From Monodelphis domestica (lineage: Eukaryota; Chordata; Mammalia; Didelphimorphia; Didelphidae): a stretch of 64,000 bases of DNA. The DNA is taken from assembly GCF_027887165.1 (NCBI RefSeq), contig NC_077232.1, forward strand, positions 80,001-144,000, read 5' to 3'. The number at the start of each line of letters is the position of its first letter. Position 1 is the first letter of the stretch. The notes below the pieces were generated by a model. It made no database searches. It saw only the letters and a program-made list of their open reading frames with translations, and was not told the origin of the DNA. The translations under genes were made by a program, and so were the position numbers. Of this stretch, positions 40,358 through 51,372 are shown one piece after another.

Positions 40358-43300
40358 CTACTCAGCATTATAGGTGTGATGCAATTTTACATGTGAAGCA
40401 TGGAACCATGGATCTCTTTGATCAACCTTTATAGACGCTGGGGTTGTCATTACGACCGACGTTGGTCCGGTCCATATTGGTTCTGTAGGAGATTCTCTAT
40501 TAAAGTTCTTGACATACACCTTATCACCTGGTTTTATCTTGTGCAATGAAAAATCTAGTGGTATTCTTTGCACAAGCAAGCCCAGTTTCCTTAGTTCGTC
40601 TAGTCTACTTTGTATCTGTTTTAAATATTCATAAAGTACACATTCCCCTTTTAACATGGTCAAGTATGGTGGCTTTACTGTACTACCATGCCAAAGTGGC
40701 TGACCATATATAGCATTTCAAATGGTGATATATGCAAGTCAGTGCTAGGCCTAGTTCTTATGTTGAACAAAGCAAGAGACATAACATCTGTCCATTTTAA
40801 GTTTGTTTCTGAACAGAGTTTACTTATTTGTCTTTTCAATTCTTTGTTCATACATTCCACCTGGCCTGTACTTTGGGGTCGATATACAGAATGGTAATTG
40901 CACTTAATCCCCAAGTTCTTGTAGATTTCTTGTAGAACCTGGGAAGTGACCTGGGACCCCTTGTCCGAATCTATGGTATTGGGAATGTCATGTCTAGGTA
41001 TTATCTCCTTTAATAGAAATCTCACTAGTGTCACTGTGTCATTTTTCTTGGATGGACATGCTTCAACCCATATAGTCAGTCTATCCACAATCACCAGGGC
41101 ATATTTGTATCCCTTGTCTTTAGGCATGTTGATATAATCAATTTGAATACACTGGAAAGGCATATAGCGGAGTGGTCTGAATCCCAATGCTATGTTCTTA
41201 AAATGTCCTTGATTATACCTTCTGCATGTTTCACATGCCTGACAAGTTCTAATGACATTTGTTGTTATTCCTGGAGCTGTCCAAAACCTCTGTGTGGTAT
41301 CCAGAATCCCTTTAACTCTGGAATGTCCCTTTGCATGAATTACGGTGCATAGATGTTGATACAGATTTTTAGGGAGAATAGGTTTACCCCCTTGAGCAAT
41401 CCAGACACCTTTGATTAGTTTAGTGTAGCTGATCCTTCCATAACTGTATTTCTTTTCTGTCATAGGCTTCAGTGAGATTCTGCCTTTTGATCAGAGAGAA
41501 ATTCAGCACATGGTGGGGACCGAACCGAGCAGCGTACTTTGATGTTATGTCTGCTCTGTCATTCCCTAGGGATATTCTATCCTTTCCATGAGTGTGTGCC
41601 CTACAATGGATTGTGGCCACCTCTTTAGGAAAGTCTACAGCACTTCTGATACAATCTATCAGTTTGCCATATGCAATTGGTTTCCCAGCTGAAGTTTTAT
41701 ACCCTCTGTTTTTCCATATGTATGATGACCAATGTACAGTGGAGAAAGCATATTGTGAATCCAGAAAAATATTAGCTCTTTTCCCTCTAGCCAATTCCAG
41801 GGCCATGAGTAGAGCCTTGAGCTCGGCTCCCTGGGCACTGTGTAACAGCAAACATATGGTTTCAAGACTGTGAATTGCCAAAACTGTAAAGATAACTTTT
41901 AGTGTCTTGATTTAAATAAAAAATAAGTGGTCGCCATGGGAAAAATCCCAAATATGAAAATACCCAAGTCAGCTGGGTTTTATGGAGATTTTAATTATTA
42001 CAAATGAAGGAGTTTAGGGAATAGAGAGAGTAGAGAGTAAGAGAAAATAGTATGAAGGGCCTAGGCCAAATGGCCTAGGCCTGAGCCTTAAGAGAGACTA
42101 GTCAGTCTTTTATCACTCACCTCAAGATTGCGTCCTAAAGCAAACTCCAGTCCTTCACTGAAATCCTCAACTCCTGAACTGAGTTCAGAGACCCAGCTCC
42201 TCCAACTAACTCCAAACTCCAACTCAGTTCAGAGAGCCCGCTCCTTTTAAAGAGAAATTTCTCTTATGTCACCTCCCCTAAATTTTCACATCTACCAATC
42301 ACAGTAGACATTTTCCCCAGGACTGTCCATTCTTAGTTCACATCTCTCTTTAGTTATCACCTTCTCTGGGTAGATTATATCTTCTGAGTATTTCACATCT
42401 CTTTTGCTAAGCTTCCCTTTTGTATGTTGCTTGACCTTTTAGTGATTAATTTGACCTTCATAGGTACTTAGCACCCTTTTGTATTAGATCTGAAAATAGA
42501 CCTAGCATAAGGGTTTGGCTTCACTATAAGTATGAGTTAAGTATCTTCATTGTTCACTAAGGAGTTTACAACTTTATCTTCCCCTAAGGCACTGTCTGAG
42601 CAGGGTGGAGTAATTTTAAAGTTCTCAATACATTCCTGATCAAGTACCTCCATTGTTAAAAATGGGGAATAGCTTAACCAAACCTTCTGAAGTAGAGTCT
42701 GAGCAGTTTTAAGATTCACAACTAACATGACTGGGCAATGATGCATGCCAAAGTGTTTTATCATCGTCAACTACCACTGCCCCTATGAATTTTCTCCCAT
42801 TGCAAACATAGGAGAACCCATCTGTGAATAACTCTATTTCTGGATCATCTTTAATGCATTCATTTGGCCTTTGCATGAGTTCCACTATTTGATCACAATC
42901 ATGCAATACTTCTCTACCCATTGGCAAATCAGGAATCAGAGTCAGTGGGTTCGACAGTGCACATCTATGAACTGTGATGTTATCATTGCCAAACAGAATG
43001 ACTTCATACTGGGATATTCTTGCATCGATGAATGACTGCATATTCTGCGACCATAACAGTTTTTCAATTTGGTGTGCAGAATACACATGCAATTTGCATT
43101 CCAGTACAACATCATATGACTTCTTGACCATTAGAGCTGTAGTTACTATGCTCCTGAGGTAATGCACCATTCCTTGTGCAACTGAGTTGAGGATAGAACT
43201 ATAAAACGCAATGGCCCTTAGATTTAACCCAAAATACTGTGCTAGCATTCCAGAAGCAATGCCTTTTGCTTCATGGACATACAAGTGGAATTCTTTCTTA

Positions 43301-44116
43301 TAATCCGGTATTCCCAAAGCTGGAGCTGATAGAATAGCTCCTTTCAACTGTGACAAAGCATGGAGATGCTCTTTGTTCAATTGTAATGGTTCTTTCATGT
43401 CCTTCTTTGTCAAATCAGTTAAACACTTGGAAATATGAGAATATCCCACTATATACTGCCCTGAGAAACCAGCAACCCCTAGAAAAGCTCTAAGTTCTTT
43501 CTTGGTCCTAGGGATGCCTAGCTTCCATATGTCTGCTATCCTTTTATTAGAAATTTTCCTGGTGCCCCCTTCCAGGACAAATCCTAAATATTCCACTGTT
43601 GGAAGGACCTACTGAATCTTTTTTCTAGTAACTTTATGTCCTCTCTTATGAAGCTCTATCCATAACTTCTTTGAATCCTCCAAACATGTTTTTGGGTCAG
43701 GTGATGCTAGCAGCAAATCATCCACATAGTGTATTAATCGGCTATATTTGAAAGTTATGGTGGCTAAGTCTCTCTGCAGAAGATGACAAAATACTGAAGC
43801 AGACTCACAACATCCTTGCACTAATCTAGTATAGCACAGCTGAGTTTGTCCCCATTGGAAAGCAAAAATATTTTGAGAATCAGGGTGTAACAGTATGGTA
43901 AAGTAAGTGTTGCTCAGGTCCAGCACTGTGTACCACTCAGCTTCTGCAGGTATCTGAGTTATTATATCATTTGGCGAAGGTGTGACAGTGTGTCTTTTCC
44001 TGAAAAATTTATTCACAGCCCTCAGATCCATGACAAATCTCCAAGCAGAAATGGCATCTTCATTTAGCTTATTCTTTTTAATAGCTAGAACTAGGCTATT
44101 GTATTCAGATATGGTA
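40358..44116 (-). mobile_element. ERV pol region (fossil)
   Basis: Minus-strand fragments show, in order from high to low coordinates: reverse transcriptase (with YVDDLL near 43.7 kb), connection and RNase H (TDG motif near 42.8 kb, the rest at 41.4-41.9 kb), integrase (zinc-finger CQACETC, catalytic core with IDSDKGSQ, at 40.7-41.5 kb) and the integrase C-terminal GPY/F-like part (40.36-40.66 kb). The order and motifs are those of gammaretrovirus-like class I elements. It is broken, with a handful of interruptions. Confidence 0.88.
41884..42720 (-). mobile_element. LTR inserted into the ERV pol region
   Basis: The stretch has no pol similarity and splits the RNase H region. It shares blocks with the LTRs at 9.3 and 19.3 kb, such as the gtggtcgcc/ggcgacc terminal block and gcagggtggagtaa. 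It is therefore a later solo LTR of a different ERV family, in the same orientation. Confidence 0.65.
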
Positions 44117-44730
44117 GGTCTGAAAAGAGAGACTATACATGCATGCAAAGGACATCTGTCAATCAAAATGAAGATTCCATCGGAATGTTACCGGAAAAGA
44201 CAGTTGGAGTCAAGCCATTCTGGACTGCGCTGAGAGGCTTGGTAAACCAAGCTTTTGGCTTCTGACAGAGTGGGGGAGAAGAAACTGAGATGTATCTCTG
44301 TGACTGATCTGGCTGATTAGAAGAAGAAGAAAGACTGTTGTCCTCTTATCTCCCTGACTGTCTCTGCTAGTGACTGATTGCCATTTCCCCAATATCCTCC
44401 AAACCAAGGCTCCTTGTAGAGAATAGGGAAACCCCTTCCCTCTTACCTTCTTCTCCATCCTTTCCTGTCTTCCCCAAATAAACCCTTACTTGAGTTAAAG
44501 AAGAAAAAAGAGTATTTTCTCCAAAGCATCATAGTTCAGCCTGAGTGACTTAAAAGGAAGGTTGAAGGGGAAGGGGGAGGGGAAGGGGAAGGCTTTTGAA
44601 GAGGGAGGAAAACTGGGAGGCATTGAAGGGAGGAGGGTAGGGAAAACTTGATCCATTAGTCATCTAGAGAATCAATCAATAGACACCATCAGGAAATATC
44701 TATCTATTACAGGAATTACTATCTATTACA
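44116..44730 (+). repeat. Oppositely oriented LTR related to the ERV's own LTRs
   Basis: It is similar but clearly not identical to the reverse complement of the flanking LTRs: shared tgcatgcaaaggac start, ccaaataaacccttacttga segment and terminal tattaca. It reads on the plus strand and begins exactly where the minus-strand pol similarity stops. Confidence 0.8.
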
Positions 44731-45680
44731 GATTGGCACCCCTAAAATGGACTAAACCCCACAATCCTAAGAAACAACTGTAGGAAAGATGCTTAAGCAG
44801 GTTATCTGTGGAGCTGTGGTTATGGCAGCTATTACTGGATTCTGGGTCTACAGCATACTTTATAGTAAAATGACTCACATGACATTTGACTCTCTGGACT
44901 ACATTGGCAACACAACAATGTTTATACAGTAACTGCCTTTTCAAACTGACACCGTACTCTGGCAGATCTTGGCTCAGTTTTATGTTATCTTTATGGCAGT
45001 CTTACAAACTCTAACCTATTTAAAGAAGATATATAGATTTGTGATCCCCAAAAGGGCAGAAAAGGTACTGGTTATTGATAACAACCTGGAAAGCATCATT
45101 AAGAACTTATTTGAGGAATTGATCAAGGAAAAAGGGCTAGATACAGTTAAGGACAAGAACAATGGACAGGCTGATAGTGTACCCAAGGAAAAAGAGAGAA
45201 GGGCAAAGAAATCTAAGGTCAATGATAATGAAAATGAAGGTGACAAGGACACCAAGTCTGACAGTGAACCAGAAAAGATTTGTTCATTAAAGGAGGTCAC
45301 CAAGCTATCAAGTACAACTGGTGTGCTACAATCCAAAGTCCATAGGCAGTTTACCTCACAGGAACTTGAATCCCTAAAGAAACATTTCCCAAATTTCATA
45401 GAACAACCTTTCAAAACACTAAAGGAACTGAAACGTGCTTTTAGGATCTTTGACACTGATTTTGAGGATGTAGAGTTTCTCCTCTCTGAACTGTTTAGCC
45501 CCCTAGAAAAGACCAGGACTGATAATAACCTAACTATCTGGCCAACTGTGGAGCAAAGGGAAGATCTAGACTTTGCAAACCTTACTAGCATGTCCTACCT
45601 GAGGAAATGCAGGGAAGACTTGCTCCAAGCAATAAAGCAGTGCTACTCAAAGCCAAATGCATGGGATAGATTTACATAGG
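44731..45680 (+). mobile_element. Second gag-like piece, plus strand (fossil)
   Basis: Directly after the plus-strand LTR comes leader sequence starting gattggcacccctaaaa, a hydrophobic stretch, and an open frame (44969-45679) with a lysine/glutamate-rich linker and capsid-like helices (around HFPNFIEQPFKTLKELKRAF). It is related to, but diverged from, the minus-strand gag region at 46.5-47.4 kb. It is the 5' end of a second, truncated relative. Confidence 0.75.
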
Positions 45681-45926
45681 ATTGTTTTTAATTTATTTTT
45701 TTTAATTTGGTCAATTTCGAACAATTTCGACTTTCGACCCTTTGATATTCCTGAAATTCCTCTTTTGTCTCCTGGCCCCCAAGCTAAGCAGAAACCAGTT
45801 TGTTATCTGCCTAAACAGTTTTATCTCCTGGAGGGAAGGGAAACCAGGTCTGTCCCCTAAAAATGCCGACAGGGGTAATTTTTCCATCTTGGGCCCTTTG
45901 GGGGTTACTTCATCATCATTCTCTCC

Positions 45927-47480
45927 TCACCATGTCTGAATACTTAGTTTGGCTCCTGATTTAATATCCTGTTGCATTTGCTCTAAATCAGTTACCTGTT
46001 GTGTGGATTTTTGCTTACAAAGAGAACAGCAAGTAGAAGTTTGCTTTCTATGTCGAGCTTGTGTGGTTTTATTGTTGTTTACTTCCCGTTTCTTTTTCAG
46101 AAAACAGCCCTTACTCAGGTGTCCTCTCGTGTAGCAGAAGAAGCTTGTCTTGTCTACTTTCTCTCTGGGCTGTTTTTGGTTTATAAGCAGGTTTGGGTAT
46201 GCCCTAACAGTATTCAGCTTCTTGACTTCCTCGATCTCCTCATCTCTTAAGTTTCTCTCTGTTACCTCTCGTTTTTCTTTTAAATCTTGCATCTGTTTGC
46301 TTTGTTCTGAATGACTGTTGAAGGAAACTGGCGGTTTCACGTCATTCAGTCAGGCTCACAGTCTCATACTTTGGGAAGTAATGCTTAAAAAGTTCTCTAA
46401 GTGAGGAACGCATCCCTCAAAAACCGTCTCCTCGTGTGACTAGTAGATTCCTCACTATTTGCCTCTAGACCCATGATTGATTCAGCCATTTCAGGGAGGC
46501 GATCTATGGATGAAGCTGGATGTGCCCCTTATTTTGCATTTATCAAATCGTGCCCATGCATTAGGCTTCGAGCCACAGAGCTTGATGGCTTGAAGCAAGT
46601 CTTCCCTACATTTCATGCTGGTGGAATTTTCAAAATCCAGGTCTTCCCTTTGCTCCTCTGAGGGCCAACTAGTCAGGTTGTTTTCTGACCTGGTTTTTTC
46701 AATGAATTGGCAATGCTCATGGGGGCTAAACAGTTCAGACAAGAGAAATTCCACACCTTGGAAATCTGGATCAAAGATCCTGAAAGCATGTTTCAGTTCT
46801 TTCTGCATCTTAAAAAATCAACGAATTTTGGAAATCGTTTCTTCGGGGATTCAAGTTCTTGGGATGTAAACTGTCTATGCACTTTAGATTGTAACCCACC
46901 AGCTGTACTTGATAATTTAGTGACCTCCTTTAGTGGAAAAATGTTTTCGGGTTCACTATCAGACTTAGTGTCCTTGTTACTGTTATTTCCCTTTGCATTG
47001 ACCTTTTATTTCTTTGCCTTTCTCTCTTTCTCTTTGGGTGCACTATCTGTCTGGCCATTGTTCTTGTCCTTAATCTGATCTAACCCTTTAGCTTTGATAA
47101 ATTCCCCAAATAAGTTCTTAATAACGTTTTCCAAGTTAGTGTCCACCACCAGTATCTGTGCTGCCTTTTTGGGGATTACAAATCTATAGATGTTCTTCAA
47201 ATAGGTCAGAGTCTGTAAAGCTGCCATAGAAATGATGTAAACTTGAGTCAAAAATCTGCCAGAGTATAGTTTCAGTTTGAAATGGCAACTGGAGTATGAA
47301 CATGGTGGTGTTGCCAAGGTAATCCAGAGAATCCAAAATCATGCTGGTCATTTTACTATAGAGGATGTTATAGACGCCAAATCCAGTAATGGCTGCCAGC
47401 ACAACAGCTCCACAGAGCACTTGCTTAAACAATTTTTCTGCTGTTTCTTAGGGATTGTAAAGTTCAGGCTTTTAGGGGTG
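45927..47480 (-). mobile_element. ERV gag-like region, minus strand (fossil)
   Basis: From high to low coordinates the strand holds a leader, a hydrophobic stretch, the lysine-rich linker, capsid-like helices and a nucleocapsid-like segment with a degenerate zinc knuckle (CYTRGHLSKGC). It is broken in a few places. Its homolog at 44.97-45.68 kb runs in the opposite direction. Confidence 0.75.
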
Positions 47481-47486
47481 CCAAAC

Positions 47487-48109
47487 TGTACTAGGTGACA
47501 TTTGAGGGTATAGTTGATGGATACTAGATAACTAATGGATCAGGTCGTTTTCTTCTTTTGTCTTACCCTCCTTTCTTCAATACCTCCCTTCCTCCCCTCT
47601 TCTCCCTTCAGCTTCTCTTCCCCTTCTTCAGCCTCCTTCGAAGTCACTCAGGGTGAGCTAGGATGCTTCACAGGGAATATTCTTTCTCTTCTTTATCTCA
47701 GTAAGGGTTTACTGGGGAAGACAGGAAAGGTGGAGGATAAGGTAAGAGGGGCGGGATATCCCTATTCTCTACAGTGAGTCTTAGGTTGGAGGAGATGGAG
47801 AGAAGTGGCAATTCAGTCACTAGCAGAAGCAGAGCCAGTCAGAGAGAGATATGTGGACTCTTGTCCTTCTTCTTCTGCCTTCAGATCAGCCAGGCCACCT
47901 CCAGCTTGATTATCCCAAGTCCCAGGGAGGAACCCAGCTTCTTCCTTCAGGGTCACCATCAGCCCAAAGCCCTTCCGAACAGTCCCTTGGCTTGGCTCCA
48001 AACTGCTTTTCTCAGCAACATTCCAAATGGAATTTTCCTTTGATTGACAGCTGACCATCTCCGGCTTCTGTCCTTTGCATGCACTTTCTTATAATTTCTT
48101 TCTTTTCCA
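47487..48109 (-). repeat. ERV 5' LTR
   Basis: 623-bp LTR nearly identical to 38030-38659. The leader beginning gtttggcacccc on the minus strand follows it directly. Confidence 0.9.
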
Positions 48110-48439
48110 TACTACCCTTCCACCAGGCCCAAAGGCCCAGCTTGCCACCTTCCTTGTGTGGATAGCCTGAGGAACTCAGTGAAGCACCTGGCCCAAGCCT
48201 AGGTAAAGGCTATCAAGAACCTTCTCATGGGCTAGCGGAGAGGCTCTTCATGTTTAGTGCTTCCCTCTCTAGAAGTCCAGGGGCCGTTCTTTTAATAATC
48301 CCCTCCGGAACTGTGTCAGCAAACAGAACTGAGCTGGTCAGCCTCCAGCCTGCTCTCTTGGAGACTAGCACAACCTTCACCCCCTCATTCCCCAGGGTTA
48401 CCATTGCCATCACTACCACATGCATGTGTAGTTAGGTAG

Positions 48440-48525
48440 GCAGATGGATGGATGGATGGATGGATGGATGGACGGACAGATAGATATAGATAGACTGACA
48501 GACGGATAGATATAGATAGATACAC
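48440..48525. repeat. Tetranucleotide microsatellite (ATGG/ATAG)
   Basis: Tandem atgg units pass into gacagatagata and gatagata units. Confidence 0.9.
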
Positions 48526-50560
48526 AACCCTTTAGGTTTATCCATCTCTCTCCTCACACATTGTCAGCCAAATATTTTACAGATGAGCAAACTGAGGGTC
48601 CGCGGGGTTGGACAATTTCGCCATTGTCCCAGAGGTTACATTGGGCAACATTCAGTGGGCTTCAAACCCAAACCAAGGACTCCATCTGCCTTGCCAAGTT
48701 TTGCTGAGCTACTTGGACACCACATCCCCCGCTCTGCCTGCCTCCTCTGGGCCAAGTGGCAGCCCGAACTCATCCGGAGTCGTCAGGTGCTGACTGCTTC
48801 CTCACTCGTCTTGGATTGCAGCTCCCTCTAAGCCAATTCTGGCCTTCCAGTCCAATTCAGAGATGATTCTCTGGGAAGAGAAGACGGTCAAAACAGAAGA
48901 GCTCCGACCTGGTTCATCCATTGCTCCCAGCTCATCCTCCCTGGGGAGGGGCCCATCTTGCCCGCTTGGAATGCTTGCTCAGGGGTGTCTAGCCCAGCCC
49001 TCAGCTGAAGAGGAGCCTTCATTGCCCGCCCCTGAAAACGCCCCCCCCCCAGGCCCTACTGGAAGCCGCCCCTTGAGAGAGGACCAGAGGCCAGGCCCTG
49101 GGAGGCTCCGCCCACTGATAGGTGTCCACCACGCTCCCGGGCCCCAGATCTGCTCCATCGGGTGCTCTGGGACCCCTCTGAAGGGCATTTCATCGGGCCA
49201 GGTCGGGCTCACGGCTCCGGCCCCCCGTTACCATGGCGTGCTGACCCCCCTTCCCTGGTGTATAAGGACCTGCCCGGAGCCCCCTATGCTGTGCCTGTGG
49301 GTAGCACCTGAGGAGGAGGAGGGAGCCTGGAGGAAATATATGGGTGAGGACGAGACTCCGCAGCAGCCATGCTCTGCTTCCTGTCCCCTTGGATGGTTAA
49401 TGAGGAAGAAGAACGCACGGGGCTGAGAACTCCCCAAAGCCCGCTGCAGACAGGAGAGCCTGAGCATACTAGGAAGCGTGGGGGACCAGCAGACCGGGGA
49501 GGCCCAGGGAAGCAAGAGGGAGACGCGCTTGTTCCCGGCCCGGCAGGCGCCTCTTAACTTTGGCTGAATTGGCGACGACCAGGTCAAGGAGGCGGAGACC
49601 CCCCAAGGAGCCGGGCCCCACCAGGTGAGGGCTCAGGCCTGGGAATCCTCCCGCCCTTGGGACCGGCTATTGAGTGACCGTGAACCGATCTGCCCACGCG
49701 TCTGGCAAGCGAACGCACAGGCTGCAAGATCAAGGCACCGGCCAGCACGCCTGCGGTGCTACGTATGAAACTGGGGACAGCCACGGTCCTGCCGAGCTCG
49801 CTGAACGTGCCGCTGGTCCCTCCCGGAATCCCGTCTGACCCCGTCTCTGGTCGCCCCCACGAGGACGGAATGAGGCTTCCAGCACGCTTCCCCGGGGGGC
49901 AGCTCGGCTAAAGCGCGGAGTGGGCTCTGCGCATCCTGCTGTGAAGGTCCCGCTTCCCTTTCCAAGGCCTTTTGCCAGGCATCCAAGTTGAGCTTGCGGA
50001 TGCTCTTGCCTTCTTTTCCCGAAAGCTTGCCGCTCCCCCCCCCCCCCCCCCCCCATGGCAGACACGACAGACAGGTGCCGCCTTTGCCATTCCGGGGCTG
50101 CAGTTCATTAGGGCCAGAAGCTTGAGCTCCCCAAGCCAGTCCTGCGCCTGCTTCCTCTCCTGCCCCAACGCGGCCGGCCGAGTGCCAGGTGACTTCCTGA
50201 GTCCTGCCTTCTCTCATCAGCATCACAGAGGAGGCCTCTCCCTGCTCAGACCCTCCCCGAGCTCCAGCACTGGACACATGCTCTGCTCAACGGGCAAGGA
50301 GCCAGCCGGGCCCTTGGATTCCTCCTCCTAACTGGCCTGGCTTCTATCTTCTGAGCAGCCCCAGAGCCACGACGACTCTCCTCTGGACCCTGAGCAGAAC
50401 CAGTTCTAGCTTCAAAATGTCACAGGACCAGAGGTTCAGAGCCAGAAGGCACGAGGGCCCCCCCCCCCCCATCCCTGGCTCACAGCCTGTATAATTGGAA
50501 ATCTGCTACCCTAAAAAGTACTACAGCTCCTCCTCCTCCTCCCCCCCCCCCAGCAGGGAG
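48526..50560. other. No gene recognised; contains a C20 run
   Basis: Moderately GC-rich sequence. The frame at 48863-49423 is open for 187 codons but its composition looks random. A run of 20 C lies at 50035-50054 and others near 49044 and 50459. No exon is recognised. Confidence 0.35.
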
Positions 50561-50574
50561 CGGCCACGCCTTGC

Positions 50575-51372
50575 CCCCCCCCCACGCCCAATGCAGCTGC
50601 AGGCCCGGAGCGCTGGGACGGCCCCAAGCGGCCCAGGAGGCCCCCTAGCTGGAGCACAGCAGCAGCTCGAGTCCTTTTATGAAAAACGTCCTCCTGGACT
50701 TATTAAGGAAGATGAGACTAAGCCAGAAGGCTGCATCCCAGATGTAGCAGGCAAGGGACATGCCAGACAACCTCTGGCTCCGCTGCATGCCCCGGGGAAA
50801 GGGGCCAGGGTCGTGCAGTGCTGGCGCTGTAGGACGCAGAACAAGCAGGTGAGAACAATCCCGTGTGTGCCATCATAAGAGAGAATAAGCGGCATGAAAA
50901 GGACGCGGCGATGCAGCAGTTAAAGAAGCTACTAGAAGGTTCTGCCTCCGATGAAGATGGCGCTAGTTCCAGCTCCTCAGAATGTAAGGAGAAGCATAAG
51001 AGAAAGAAGAAGGAAGAGAAGCATAAGAGAAGAAAAAGGAAAAAAGCACAAACCTAAATCAAATGAGAGTTCAGACTCTGACTAAAAAGTCATTTCCTTT
51101 GAATCCACCTCGTCCCTCCAGAATCATAGCTGAATGTCAGAGGTAAAGAAGTAGCCACAAAAGGGCCTCAGACAGAGAAAAAGGAACCAAAACCCTGCGT
51201 AGTTAGCACCCCCCCCCCCCCCCCGTGGCATTTTGCCCTCACTGCCAACAGTGATGAATTCACCGTGATGTTGAGTTTCTTGTATGCCTCACTGCTGGAT
51301 TCTCCTCCTTCCTGTGTACTGTAGTTTATGATTAGTTTTGAGAAAAAAATAAAATCAAGCATAAGATATGGA
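50575..51372 (+). pseudogene. RP9: RP9 processed pseudogene
   Basis: Recognisable pieces of retinitis pigmentosa 9 (PAP-1) lie in order without introns. LESFYEKRPPGLIKEDETKP is at about 50667-50730, then CIPDV and VQCWRC, and later ENKRHEKD, QQLKKLLEGSASDEDGASSS and the lysine-rich KEKHKRKKK tail. Compared with the remembered human protein, a stretch of roughly 30 codons after the first zinc-knuckle cysteines is missing. The frame is shifted there and again in the lysine-rich tail. The 3' end has SNESSDSD-like sequence, then an AATAAA near 51347. The parental gene encodes a splicing-associated PIM1 target. This copy arose by LINE-mediated retrotransposition and is not expected to make protein. 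Confidence 0.85.

Larger units (their letters stand above)
38030..48109 (-). mobile_element. Class I (gamma-like) endogenous retrovirus, broken, with nested insertions
   Basis: Fossil provirus on the minus strand, about 10 kb between two closely similar LTRs (47487-48109 as 5' LTR, 38030-38659 as 3' LTR). A purine tract, aaaagggaggaatg on the minus strand, abuts the 3' LTR. Gag-like sequence lies at 45.93-47.48 kb and pol at 40.36-44.12 kb; no env is recognisable. It is broken in several places. It also contains an unrelated LTR (41.88-42.72 kb), a SINE (38.68-38.82 kb) and an oppositely oriented LTR-gag piece (44.12-45.68 kb). The two flanking LTRs differ by a few per cent by eye, which suggests a fairly young element. 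The flanks (gaacac before 38030, tactac after 48109) do not form an obvious target-site duplication. Confidence 0.88.

Noticed and set aside
48863-49426. A 187-codon plus-strand open frame as a gene
   Set aside because: No recognised domain, no splice-site support, and composition like its surroundings.
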